From contig NZ_CAJYCN010000016.1 in assembly GCF_913566895.1 (NCBI RefSeq), positions 1 through 64,000 on the forward strand: 64,000 bases of DNA, read 5' to 3'. The notes under the pieces are model-generated. The model did no database searches. It was not told the origin of the DNA and saw only the letters and a program-made list of their open reading frames with translations. Origin of the DNA: Listeria ilorinensis (lineage in GTDB: Bacteria > Bacillota > Bacilli > Lactobacillales > Listeriaceae). Below, piece by piece: positions 17,318-25,121 of this stretch (the stretch's first letter is position 1; the number at the start of each line of letters is the position of its first letter). The position numbers were made by a program, and so were the translations under genes.

Positions 17318-18451
17318 TCAAGAAAATTTACGACCGAATGAGAATGTTGCGGTCAAGTTTAAGTCATTGTCAAATACGTTAAAGTCTGCATCTTTGCCTG
17401 CTTGAAGTGCCCCTTTTTGCGTCAGGTTGAACTCCTTTGCCTGATTGACAGAACTCATTAAAACAGCTTCTTCAATCGTGCAACCGGTAAAGCGGATGAT
17501 ATTACGAAAAGCATCATCATAGGTAAGCACACTTCCAGCCAGAGTACCATCTTCTAGACGGGCTTGCTTATCTTTTACAATAACCGTCTGTCCGCCCAGT
17601 TCTGATTTTCCTTCTGGCATGCCTTTTGCGCGCATCGAGTCTGTAATAAGACTGATGCCATGCGCACCTTTCATTTTATAAGCGAGACGCACCATGTCTG
17701 GATGAACATGGATACCATCACAAATCAGTTCCGCTTGAATACCGTCTTCCAAGAGAACATGTCCTGGTACGCCCGGTTCACGGTGCGTCATTCTATGACA
17801 AGCATTGTAAAGATGTGTTGCATGTGTTGCTTTACTTGTTTTTAAATGCTCCCTTACATCATTGCTGTGCCCGATACTTGGAACGACGCCAAGTTCGTAG
17901 CAAAGATTTTCAAATTCTGGAGAAGTTTCATGTTCAGGTGCATACGTAACAACCTTGATCAAACCGCCTGAAAGATCAAACCATTTTTTGAAAACCTCCA
18001 AATCAGGTGCTTCAATATACTCTTCTGGTTGTGCCCCTTTAAAGACAACCGAAACAAAGGGTCCTTCCAAATGAATCCCAGCAATGACAGGTTCTTCTTT
18101 AGCCACTTCACCAATCGTTTTCAAAGCCTTTTCGATATTTTCATGGGATTGTGTCATGGTTGTCGGAAAATAACTTGTAATACCTTCATTCAGCATCCCA
18201 CGCACTTGGAGCTTTAAAGCCTCTGCATCGGCGTCCATTGCATCATGACCATATCCGCCATGTGAATGGACATCAATAAAACCAGGAACCACTTTTTTAC
18301 CAGCTAAATCTATCACTTCTTCGTCGCTTCTCGGCTCAAAATTCGTCATACTGCCAACTTCTTGAATAGTTTCTGTGAAGCGCATATAGGCGTGCTCAAG
18401 TACATTTTTCCCCGTATAGATTGTTGCGTTTGTAATCACTTTTGCAGTCAT
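17318..18451 (-). CDS. nagA: N-acetylglucosamine-6-phosphate deacetylase
   Basis: Metal-dependent amidohydrolase removing acetate from GlcNAc-6-P. Motifs seen: VVPGFIDVHSHGGYGHDAMD, the metal ligand glutamate in IHLEGPFVS, GHSNDV, ATHLYNACHRMTHREPG and LITDSMRAKG with the catalytic Asp. Length of 377 is normal. It is the first gene of the nagA-nagB-nagR operon, with GGAGG upstream of the ATG. Its substrate could also be supplied by the NanE pathway encoded at 54-60 kb. Confidence 0.96.
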   Translation of the reverse strand: MTAKVITNATIYTGKNVLEHAYMRFTETIQEVGSMTNFEPRSDEEVIDLAGKKVVPGFIDVHSHGGYGHDAMDADAEALKLQVRGMLNEGITSYFPTTMTQSHENIEKALKTIGEVAKEEPVIAGIHLEGPFVSVVFKGAQPEEYIEAPDLEVFKKWFDLSGGLIKVVTYAPEHETSPEFENLCYELGVVPSIGHSNDVREHLKTSKATHATHLYNACHRMTHREPGVPGHVLLEDGIQAELICDGIHVHPDMVRLAYKMKGAHGISLITDSMRAKGMPEGKSELGGQTVIVKDKQARLEDGTLAGSVLTYDDAFRNIIRFTGCTIEEAVLMSSVNQAKEFNLTQKGALQAGKDADFNVFDNDLNLTATFSFGRKFS

Positions 18452-18473
18452 TATGTTAGCCTCCTTCGTTTAC

Positions 18474-18491
18474 AATCGGTCTATACCAATT
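18474..18491 (-). promoter_or_regulatory. NagR (dre-type) operator of the nag operon
   Basis: On the minus strand this reads AATTGGTATAGACCGATT, an imperfect palindrome that closely follows the DasR/NagR response element (TGGTNTAGACC core). It starts right after the -10 hexamer, covering the expected transcription start, which fits repression. Confidence 0.85.
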
Positions 18492-18519
18492 ATTATACCG
18501 CTTTTCCTAAAAAATGCAA
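18492..18519 (-). promoter_or_regulatory. Promoter of nagA-nagB-nagR
   Basis: Perfect TATAAT (18492-18497) with TTGCAT (18514-18519), spacer 16 bases, directly upstream of the NagR operator. Confidence 0.75.
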
Positions 18520-18607
18520 CTTATCTTTTGTCCTTTTCCCGAAAACCCATCTGCAAAACAAAAAATCCCACAATCAAAAGGACTTTATTACATAAATAAT
18601 GACGATT

Positions 18608-18731
18608 GTTTTAGTGTGCGATCTTTATGGGTAGCATAAAAAATCTCTTCTTCTATCTTTAGAAAAAGAGACTAAATTGCAGAAAAACCAACTTTCCCTG
18701 CGGAAAATATCCGAAAGAAAATTGGTTTTTC
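18608..18731 (+). ncRNA. Possible sigma-B-dependent small RNA (promoter plus about 90-nt transcript)
   Basis: The 300-base gap between nagA and the PspA-like gene contains, on the plus strand, GTTTTA (18608-18613), a 15-base spacer and GGGTAG (18629-18634), resembling the Listeria sigma-B consensus. A transcript from about 18642 would meet a strong terminator at 18682-18731 after about 90 bases, and there is no open frame of note in between. The terminator also serves the minus-strand gene, so its presence alone proves nothing. Candidate only. Confidence 0.3.
18682..18731 (-). terminator. Bidirectional terminator after the PspA-like gene
   Basis: AAACCAA.TTTC and GAAAG...TTGGTTT form a stem flanked by A and T runs on both sides, 22 bases beyond the stop of the minus-strand gene. 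Confidence 0.75.
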
Positions 18732-18752
18732 TATAATTAATGATATTAAGAT

Positions 18753-19601
18753 TTACTTATCGTCTTCTGTTTTCTCTTCCTTCTTCTCTTCTAATTCAGG
18801 GATCAGCACTTCATCTTCTGTCTTTTTTTCTTTCTTCACAGCATCTTTTTCTAAATCATTCAGCAACTCGTCCATTGAAGCCTGATCTTTCTTTTGGAAA
18901 TTACGTTTTTCCCGTTCGATCATATCATCAACCATGGAAGAAAATTCTTGCGCCTTATCTTTAATCACTTCTTTGCTTTTTTGCGTCTTCTTATCAAGCT
19001 CGTCCATCAGTTCATCAAAGGACTGGGAAAGTTCTTTCGCCATATCGGCTTTTTTGTTCGCCTCTTCAGAAAGTTCACGTTGTTTTTGAGCTTCATGATA
19101 ATCTGATACACTTCCCCAACTCATATCATGAATGACTTTATCCATTTTTTGTGCCGTTTCTTCCGCATTCTTTTCAGCCATTTCTGCCAAGTGCTGTGTT
19201 TTTAAGTTCTTCCATTTTAGACGCATTTCATGCATTCTAAGCTCCAACTTTTCAAGCTGTTCTGATGCCTGATCATAATGCTCTTTCGTTGTTTCTAGCT
19301 GTGCTTCATACTGTTCGACTTCTGCCTGAGCAAAATTCGCCAACTTCGTCTCTCCTGCTTCTTTAGCGATTTCTACTTGACGACGACGTTTTTCAATGTA
19401 AGCTTCCATCTCTTTATATTCTTTGTAGAAAATGGATTTCAGCTCACGTTGTTTTTCCACCATACGTTCAGCATCTTTTATCTCTGCTTTGGTTTTGTCC
19501 ATGTAGTAACTGACAGAATTACGACGTTTCTCATTTTTTTCTTCCATTTTCTGAGTGACTTGTTTATTCCATTCTTTCATTTTATCAAAAAAGTTTGTCA
19601 T
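18753..19601 (-). CDS. PspA/IM30-like coiled-coil envelope-stress protein
   Basis: An almost wholly helical, highly charged protein of 282 residues, with long heptad stretches between residues 25 and 150 and an acidic lysine/glutamate-rich tail. It resembles PspA/IM30 family proteins, which peripherally bind and protect the cytoplasmic membrane, but similarity is judged from composition and from the position (lmo0955 equivalent) rather than a strict signature. The in-frame ATG at 19616 is upstream of the ribosome-binding site GGAGGAGAG, so ATG 19601 is chosen. It lies 15 bases after a small membrane protein gene; such pairs are typical of envelope-stress operons. Confidence 0.65.
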   Translation of the reverse strand: MTNFFDKMKEWNKQVTQKMEEKNEKRRNSVSYYMDKTKAEIKDAERMVEKQRELKSIFYKEYKEMEAYIEKRRRQVEIAKEAGETKLANFAQAEVEQYEAQLETTKEHYDQASEQLEKLELRMHEMRLKWKNLKTQHLAEMAEKNAEETAQKMDKVIHDMSWGSVSDYHEAQKQRELSEEANKKADMAKELSQSFDELMDELDKKTQKSKEVIKDKAQEFSSMVDDMIEREKRNFQKKDQASMDELLNDLEKDAVKKEKKTEDEVLIPELEEKKEEKTEDDK

Positions 19602-19616
19602 GATTCTCTCCTCCAA

Positions 19617-19934
19617 TTATTTGTTATATGGATAATCAAAAGTGTCTGAGTGCGATTGATTTTTAGGTCGGCGATTTCTCGTAATAAAGTAAAAGATTGC
19701 AGCGATAACCGCGACGACTAGGATACCTTTTAGGTTAGCCAAAATAATGAGTACACCTACACCAATCAGGATACCATATAAAATTTTTTCACCTGTTGTT
19801 CGAACTTCAAGTAATTTTTTCAGTGACCAAAAGCCAATGACAGCACCGATCGTTGCCATGATAGCCGGCCAAAGGATCGTCAGTATAAGCGCGATCAAGA
19901 GTACTACTAGGATCGCAATGAGTATGCCTCTCAT
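19617..19934 (-). CDS. Small membrane protein, partner of the PspA-like gene
   Basis: A 105-residue protein with three or four hydrophobic segments (about 3-22, 24-38, 50-67, 68-85) and a polar, basic-then-acidic tail. No catalytic motif is visible. It resembles the small membrane proteins encoded with PspA/LiaH-type genes. AAGGAGGC lies 7 bases before the ATG, and a candidate promoter lies upstream, so it heads the two-gene operon. As far as I recall the L. monocytogenes equivalents (lmo0954-0955) respond to cell-wall stress via LiaR; this should be treated as unverified. Confidence 0.75.
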   Translation of the reverse strand: MRGILIAILVVLLIALILTILWPAIMATIGAVIGFWSLKKLLEVRTTGEKILYGILIGVGVLIILANLKGILVVAVIAAIFYFITRNRRPKNQSHSDTFDYPYNK

Positions 19935-19955
19935 CTATTTTGCCTCCTTTTCTTA

Positions 19956-19984
19956 ACTGTACTTATCATACCCTGCAATTGCAA
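19956..19984 (-). promoter_or_regulatory. Promoter of the small membrane protein/PspA-like operon
   Basis: TTGCAA and TACAGT on the minus strand with a 17-base spacer, 22-50 bases upstream of the start codon. Confidence 0.5.
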
Positions 19985-20031
19985 GAGAATAAAGCAACTG
20001 CAGAAGGAATTTCGCCTACAACTTGAGGCTG

Positions 20032-20067
20032 AAAAGAAAAAGCTGCTCTCTCACAAGAACAGCTTCC
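20032..20067 (-). terminator. Terminator of the 76-residue protein gene
   Basis: On the minus strand GAAGCTG.TCT / AGA.CAGCTT forms a stem followed by TTTTCTTTTC. Confidence 0.75.
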
Positions 20068-20071
20068 CCTC

Positions 20072-20302
20072 TTATTTGGCTTGTTTTTCATTTTCATACT
20101 TGACGCTTGTCATGGCACCTTCTGCAACCATATTCTCAGCTTCTATTTCCGTTTCGCTGATAGCCTCTTTTGCGTATTGATTGCGTATGTCATTCACCGT
20201 ATCAAAAGGGTCTCCGGTTCTTTGTTTTAAAATAAAAAATGTTCCTACACCTGCCAGAACACCAACCGCTCCGCCAATCAACCAGCCCATCTTTTTTTGC
20301 AT
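20072..20302 (-). CDS. YtxH-like small anchored protein (hypothetical)
   Basis: A 76-residue protein: MQKKMGWLIGGAVGVLAGV opens with a glycine-rich membrane helix (about 5-25), followed by an acidic polar tail with repeated AEN/AEG elements. This is the layout of YtxH-type general-stress proteins, but no family can be assigned firmly. The open frame extends upstream to 20455, but ATG 20302 has GAGGAGGT nearby and a terminator for the previous gene lies between. Function unknown. Confidence 0.7.
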   Translation of the reverse strand: MQKKMGWLIGGAVGVLAGVGTFFILKQRTGDPFDTVNDIRNQYAKEAISETEIEAENMVAEGAMTSVKYENEKQAK

Positions 20303-20360
20303 ACCTTGGCACCTCCTCTTAAAGTCAGTTGTCTTTTCCCAAAAACAAGCCTTTACAAAC

Positions 20361-20393
20361 AAAAAAAGCCCTGACAAATTTGCCAGAGCTTTC
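20361..20393 (-). terminator. Terminator of the DUF4064 gene
   Basis: On the minus strand AAGC.CTG.CAAATTTG.CAG.GCTT is followed by seven T residues. Confidence 0.85.
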
Positions 20394-20399
20394 GAGTAT

Positions 20400-20858
20400 C
20401 TAAAAACTGGTGAATGGATCACGAGGTTTGCGTACCCAAGACATGATGGCTGCAATCAAAAACAGCAATGCCGGGATGAAACCTGTTGCAAAAGTCACTA
20501 CAAAAACAAGAATAGCTGTGAAGAAATATAAGAAACCTGCTAAAACAGGCTTTTTATTCCCTGTAATAAAAATAATCGCCAGAATAGCTAAAATCAAGGT
20601 AATAATTGTCGCCACCAGGGATAATCCGGCAAAAGTATGTATCTGGTTGAGAACGGTACTTGCATCTGGAACACTGGATATACTACCGCCGTACTCTGTT
20701 ACTGCCTGATTATAATTATCGACAAAGCTTTGCAGGCCATCCGGCTGATTCGTGATTCTTACAACAACAAAACAGCCAATTGTAATCGCGCCTTGTACAA
20801 TGATCGCTAAAATAAGTCCAATAATTCCGAGAGTGACCTCTCCTGTTCGTTTAATCAA
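20400..20858 (-). CDS. DUF4064-type membrane protein
   Basis: A 152-residue protein with four predicted membrane segments (about 10-30, 80-105, 110-128, 130-150) and an outside loop of about 45 residues. The opening LIKRTGEVTLGIIGLI is the usual start of DUF4064 proteins. No ATG fits: the TTG at 20858 lies 6 bases after AAGGAGGC, the only strong ribosome-binding site, while the longer open frame to 20990 starts in the intergenic region. Function unknown; the neighbours suggest an envelope role. Confidence 0.78.
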   Translation of the reverse strand: MIKRTGEVTLGIIGLILAIIVQGAITIGCFVVVRITNQPDGLQSFVDNYNQAVTEYGGSISSVPDASTVLNQIHTFAGLSLVATIITLILAILAIIFITGNKKPVLAGFLYFFTAILVFVVTFATGFIPALLFLIAAIMSWVRKPRDPFTSF

Positions 20859-20993
20859 AATATCGCCTCCTTGTTTAACAGTATACCGAATTTTTTTCTG
20901 ATTGGAAACCTCTAACCAGTGGATGACAGAAAGTGCGTTTTGGTTAAAAAGCATGTATAATGAAAGAAATTGTGTTTGAAAGGGAGTCACAGG

Positions 20994-21815
20994 ATGTTAA
21001 AACGTCTAATATTTGCTGTTCTCGTGCCGCTTTTATGTGTGGTTGGCGCGATTTATTGTATTTTCCAAATGGAACCGCAAGTGAAAGCTGTAAAGAGCGC
21101 TAGTATACCTACCATTTTTATCCACGGCTACAGAGGGACAGATCGATCCTTACATGGGATGATTCGCCGCTTTGATCAAAAATACAACTGGGGAACAGAT
21201 ACGCTCAAAGTATCCGTCAGTCCGACTGGTGAAATTTCGACGACTGGCAACTATTCAAAAAATGCCAAAAATCCTTTCATCAATATCGTGTTTGAAGATA
21301 ATCGGGCAACGATCACTCAACAATCGATGTGGACAAAAAAAGTGATGCAGTATCTGCAAGATCATTACGCTATCCACCAGTTCAATGCAGTTGGACATTC
21401 CATGGGCGGTGGTGCTTGGGTCGCTTATCTCGCCAGTTATGAGAAAAACCCCGACTATCCGCAAGTCAATAAGATCGTCTTTCTGGCTGTCCCGTTCTAT
21501 CCAGAAGAATATGTCAACGGAGACGAAGAAGTCGATATCAAGAATGCAAACGAAGTACATGCCAAATTTGCCACTCAGATGTCGAAAAATCTACCTGAAA
21601 ATGTTAAGATTCTGATCATCGGTGGAAATTTAGATGATGGTAGTGACAGTGATGGCGAGGTCAAGATTGACAGTGTGCTTTATGGCAAAAAGTTATTTAC
21701 GAATCAGGATGTCGAAACCCATGTCATCCATGGCCCTGAGGCTACTCACAGTAATATGCATGAACTATCTGTAGTAGACCAGTACGTGGGACCATTCCTT
21801 TTCGGTCATAAATGA
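20994..21815 (+). CDS. DUF915-family alpha/beta hydrolase, first copy
   Basis: A 273-residue protein with an N-terminal membrane anchor or signal segment (about residues 5-25) and an alpha/beta hydrolase domain outside the membrane. The oxyanion motif FIHGYRGTDRS lies near residue 42 and the nucleophile elbow GHSMGG has Ser136; the acid and base fit DGSDSDG and HSNMHE near the C-terminus. The substrate is unknown; lipids or other envelope esters are possible. ATG 20994 is chosen over the upstream in-frame ATG because AAGGGAG lies before it. A second copy follows 10 bases later. Confidence 0.85.
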   Translation: MLKRLIFAVLVPLLCVVGAIYCIFQMEPQVKAVKSASIPTIFIHGYRGTDRSLHGMIRRFDQKYNWGTDTLKVSVSPTGEISTTGNYSKNAKNPFINIVFEDNRATITQQSMWTKKVMQYLQDHYAIHQFNAVGHSMGGGAWVAYLASYEKNPDYPQVNKIVFLAVPFYPEEYVNGDEEVDIKNANEVHAKFATQMSKNLPENVKILIIGGNLDDGSDSDGEVKIDSVLYGKKLFTNQDVETHVIHGPEATHSNMHELSVVDQYVGPFLFGHK

Positions 21816-21825
21816 GGTGCATAAA

Positions 21826-22716
21826 GTGAAAAAATGGTTGATCGGCAGTTCTGTAGCATTTGTTTTTCTGATTTGTATCGGACTTATTTTCAATGTGCTG
21901 CCAAATACTGAATCTCCAAAAAAAGAATCTACTGCTAAAACTAAGCAACATTCCTCCACTCAATCAAAGGCTGCAGCTGAAGCAACACCGGATGTCCCGA
22001 CGATTTTCGTTCACGGATATGCAGGCACAGAAAACTCGCTTGGCAATATGATAAAGCGGCTGTCAAAGGATGGACAGGCCACGAAGTCTCTTATTTTGAC
22101 CGTAAGTGCAGATGGTTCTGTTTCTGCAAGTGGTCAATTTAATAAAATGAGTCCTAATCCTTTGATTCAAATTCTTTTTGCAGATAATAAAAGTTCGATG
22201 GACAATCAAACTATCTGGCTGGAAAATGCGCTCACAATGCTAAAAAACGACTATCATATTGAAAAAATCAATGCAGTAGGTCACTCGATGGGTGGTGTCA
22301 GTTTGACCAACTATCTGGAAAAAGACAGCAACAACTCGACCTATCCACAGGTTGAAAAACTTGTCTTGATCGCCGCTCCACTGAATGGGCTAGTGATTGG
22401 TGAAGATGGAGTGACCCCTTATGATCTGACAGATAATGGCCCGGGTGTGGAAACGGATCGCTATGCGCAGTTTATGAATGGTCAATCAAGATTGCCAAGT
22501 GCTCTTCAAGTTTTCAATATTGCCGGTGATTTAGAGGACGGAACGAAGAGTGACGGTAGCGTGTCGGTCGCCAGTGCCCTATCTGGACGCTTTATTTATG
22601 CAGAGGTAGCCCATTATTCAGAAAAGACTTTTTACGGTGAAAATGCAGCTCATAGTAAATTACATGAAAATCCAGATGTCGATAAAGCAATTGCTGACTT
22701 TTTATGGTCAGATTAA
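21826..22716 (+). CDS. DUF915-family alpha/beta hydrolase, second copy
   Basis: Paralogue of the preceding gene (296 residues): an N-terminal membrane segment (about 3-24), a Ser/Thr/Lys-rich linker (28-52), then FVHGYAGTENSLGNMIKRL and GHSMGGVSL with Ser154, and AAHSKLHENPDVD carrying the likely catalytic His. The GTG at 21826 with TGAGGTG 6 bases before it is preferred over the GTG at 21817, which is part of that site. The two genes are probably cotranscribed. Function unknown beyond hydrolase fold. Confidence 0.85.
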   Translation: MKKWLIGSSVAFVFLICIGLIFNVLPNTESPKKESTAKTKQHSSTQSKAAAEATPDVPTIFVHGYAGTENSLGNMIKRLSKDGQATKSLILTVSADGSVSASGQFNKMSPNPLIQILFADNKSSMDNQTIWLENALTMLKNDYHIEKINAVGHSMGGVSLTNYLEKDSNNSTYPQVEKLVLIAAPLNGLVIGEDGVTPYDLTDNGPGVETDRYAQFMNGQSRLPSALQVFNIAGDLEDGTKSDGSVSVASALSGRFIYAEVAHYSEKTFYGENAAHSKLHENPDVDKAIADFLWSD

Positions 22717-22765
22717 ATCGAACGTATCAATCAAAGCAAAGATGGGCCTGCTTTTTCTATATGCT

Positions 22766-22804
22766 AAAAAGGTGCAGAATCCATTTTGATTCTGCACCTT
22801 TTGT
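22766..22804 (+). terminator. Bidirectional terminator between the hydrolase and GNAT genes
   Basis: AAAAGGTGCAGAAT / ATTCTGCACCTTTT, a 14-base perfect stem followed by T-rich sequence; it sits between convergent genes. Confidence 0.92.
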
Positions 22805-23251
22805 TTATAATTTGCGAGAAAACCGCCACATATCCCGGCATAACAACCCATTTTCAATAATAGGTTCTTCATAATGTTCTGTAAAAAAATCCGGCTCGAT
22901 TGCTACAAGTCGAAAGCCCATTTTCTGATAAAAAACAATTTGGTTGATACTTGAGTTGCCTGTGCCCACTTCCAAATAAAGTACTCCAACTGCTTGAGCC
23001 TGTCTAATAGCATGGGCTAATAGTAGTTTTCCGAGCCCCTCGCCCTGCCTTTTTTCGCTGACTGCAATATTCATTATTTCCATCTTATCGATAGCGATCT
23101 TCTGCAATACATAACAGCCAATCCATTCGTCATCTTCTTCTAAGCCAAATACTTGAGATTCAGCCAGATAGCTCGTGATCTTCCTTTCACTCGGATCAGC
23201 CAATAAAAGCAAGTCTAATGGATAATCCTGCTCAATCTTTTGAATCCTCAC
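22805..23251 (-). CDS. GNAT-family N-acetyltransferase
   Basis: A 148-residue acetyltransferase with the acetyl-CoA binding motif VSEKRQGEGLGKLLLAHAI and a RimI-like core (MEIMNIAV, LEVGTGNSSINQIVFYQKMGFR). Substrate unknown. The longest frame begins at 23320 and overlaps the previous gene by 89 bases; the GTG at 23251 with AGAGGTG upstream gives a normal GNAT start and a 20-base overlap, so translation is probably coupled to the AI-2E-family gene. Confidence 0.82.
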   Translation of the reverse strand: MRIQKIEQDYPLDLLLLADPSERKITSYLAESQVFGLEEDDEWIGCYVLQKIAIDKMEIMNIAVSEKRQGEGLGKLLLAHAIRQAQAVGVLYLEVGTGNSSINQIVFYQKMGFRLVAIEPDFFTEHYEEPIIENGLLCRDMWRFSRKL

Positions 23252-24302
23252 CCTGCACCTCTTTTTTCTTTTTAAATCCAAAGAAATTTTTCCGTGGAAT
23301 ATCTTCCGTGCTTCGGACATCTAAAACATCCAGCATAAATACGAAAACAGGTATCCCTACGATCAATCCCCAAACACCAAAAAACTCTTCTGAAAAAATC
23401 AAAATAATAAATGTGTAAAAAACTGGCAGATCGGTTTTGCTAGACATCAGCTTAGGATTTAATACATATGTTTCGATCGCATGAACAATCACAACGGTCA
23501 GTAAAATATAAAAGACGTCTTGAAATCCACCGACTGAATAAGCAATGATTGTAAGTGGGATGCAGGAAATAATCACACCAGCAACTGGGATCATGCCTAA
23601 GACAAAGACCATGATGGATAAACTGAGCAGTTGCGGAAAATCCATCAAATAAAGTGCCGTCGTAGTGATCACGCAATTGACGAGTGCAATTAAAAGCTGG
23701 GCTTCTAAAACGACACCAAAAGTGGAAACAAACTTTTTCCCAAAATATGCCAAGTCTTCAAAAATAAAACCGATTTTACTCGTTAGAAACTGCCCGGTGA
23801 ACCGCATGACTCGCTCTTTCTCCAGCGAAAAGAACAAGCTGAGTATCAGCGCCATAAAGAATGATACCCCTACAGCCCCAATACCAGAAAGCGAAGATAC
23901 AAGGAAGTTGACACCTGATTCAAGATATTTTTGGACATTTGAATCCTGAATAATTCCAAAAATCCACTGTAAAAATTCGTTGTTCGTCGGTTGATTGAAA
24001 AACTTGATGATCATATCAACAAGTTGAGAAATCTGATCCATCAAAATCGGCAAGTAATGTACCACAGCCACATAGAGAAGCAGGGCGACAAGCGCATACA
24101 AAATAATAACAATCAGTCGTCTCGGAATCCGTACCCTTTTTAAGATCATATTTTCAATTCGTGTTACTAAAAAAGCAAAGATAAATGTCAGTAAAATCAA
24201 ATTGATCATACTGCGGAGAAGATAAAGTGTAAAGCCCATCAATACAAACACTATTATTCTTCGTAAAGTTAAATTTTTTATAAAGTAATCCACCCATTTC
24301 AT
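23232..24302 (-). CDS. AI-2E/YdiK-family transporter-like membrane protein
   Basis: A 356-residue membrane protein of the AI-2E exporter (TqsA/PerM/YtvI) family: about eight hydrophobic segments with the typical arrangement of an N-terminal pair, a large hydrophilic loop (about 85-150) and a C-terminal bundle with VLGMIPVAGVIISCIPLT and HAIETYVLNPKLMS. Members include sodium-proton antiporters and export proteins; the substrate cannot be inferred. AGGAGGAG lies about 12 bases before the ATG. Confidence 0.85.
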   Translation of the reverse strand: MKWVDYFIKNLTLRRIIVFVLMGFTLYLLRSMINLILLTFIFAFLVTRIENMILKRVRIPRRLIVIILYALVALLLYVAVVHYLPILMDQISQLVDMIIKFFNQPTNNEFLQWIFGIIQDSNVQKYLESGVNFLVSSLSGIGAVGVSFFMALILSLFFSLEKERVMRFTGQFLTSKIGFIFEDLAYFGKKFVSTFGVVLEAQLLIALVNCVITTTALYLMDFPQLLSLSIMVFVLGMIPVAGVIISCIPLTIIAYSVGGFQDVFYILLTVVIVHAIETYVLNPKLMSSKTDLPVFYTFIILIFSEEFFGVWGLIVGIPVFVFMLDVLDVRSTEDIPRKNFFGFKKKKEVQGEDSKD

Positions 24303-24369
24303 CTTCCACGCTCTCCTCCTTAGTCTTTTTTATTTTATCATAGCTTTCTATATTCGCCTATTCTCGTTC

Positions 24370-24398
24370 TTTACAAATCGTCTTTTCCACGATAAAAT
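24370..24398 (+). promoter_or_regulatory. Promoter of the GntR-MFS operon
   Basis: TTTACA and TAAAAT separated by 17 bases, about 40 bases upstream of the regulator gene. Confidence 0.6.
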
Positions 24399-24437
24399 TA
24401 ACCAATCATCCTACCTTTAAACGAAAGGCGTGTTTCC

Positions 24438-25121
24438 ATGGAAAAAATTATCCGTAAAACGCTGGCAGAACAGGCCTATTTGCAAATCGAGCAAAAAATC
24501 CATTCCGGCGAATGGCCGCTTGGTGGGCGTATTCCCAACGAAAAAGAATTAATGGCTCAACTTGGAGTTAGCCGGAACACCTTGCGTGAAGCCATTCGCG
24601 CACTAGCAAGTGTGGGACTGCTAGAAGCGCGACAAGGAGACGGTACTTTTGTGACCGCCAAAAGCGAACTAGATGCCATCTTGCAAAAGCGGGCAGAGAA
24701 ATCAGAACCACTTGAAATCTTCGAGGTGCGAAGAGCGCTTGAAAAAGAAGCAGTGGCACTTGCCTGTCAGCGAAAAACATCGGAGGATATGACTGAGATC
24801 CTTCGTTTACAAGCTTGCTGTCAAAAGGCTGCAGCAAGTGGTTTGGAGGAGCAGTTTGTTAAGCAGGATACGAAACTTCATTTGGCAATCGTGGCTGCTG
24901 CGCACAATCAATTGCTGATGGACATTTATGCCAATCTGATCGAGCAAATCCAACATTCGATTTTCCGGACAGCTGAATTGACAAAGGAAACGATTATTGG
25001 CCATCCGGCACTGATCGCTGCAATCGACCGCGGAGACATCTCACAGGCACAAGAAGAGGTCTCCCGCTACATTTTCCACTTTCAGCAGCTGATTTTACAG
25101 GAAGAGGTGGAAAATGACTGA
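24438..25121 (+). CDS. GntR/FadR-family regulator (FCD domain)
   Basis: A 227-residue regulator: N-terminal winged helix (GGRIPNEKELMAQLGVSRNTLREAI around 30-55) and an all-helical FCD ligand domain (IFEVRRALEKEAVALA, and the metal-ligand pattern with DTKLHLAIVAAAHN). It overlaps the following transporter gene by 8 bases, so it most likely controls that exporter or importer. Effector unknown. Confidence 0.9.
   Translation: MEKIIRKTLAEQAYLQIEQKIHSGEWPLGGRIPNEKELMAQLGVSRNTLREAIRALASVGLLEARQGDGTFVTAKSELDAILQKRAEKSEPLEIFEVRRALEKEAVALACQRKTSEDMTEILRLQACCQKAAASGLEEQFVKQDTKLHLAIVAAAHNQLLMDIYANLIEQIQHSIFRTAELTKETIIGHPALIAAIDRGDISQAQEEVSRYIFHFQQLILQEEVEND

Noticed and set aside
20072-20455. 127-residue version of the YtxH-like protein
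   Set aside because: Its first 51 codons cross the terminator of the DUF4064 gene and lack a ribosome-binding site; the ATG at 20302 has a good one.
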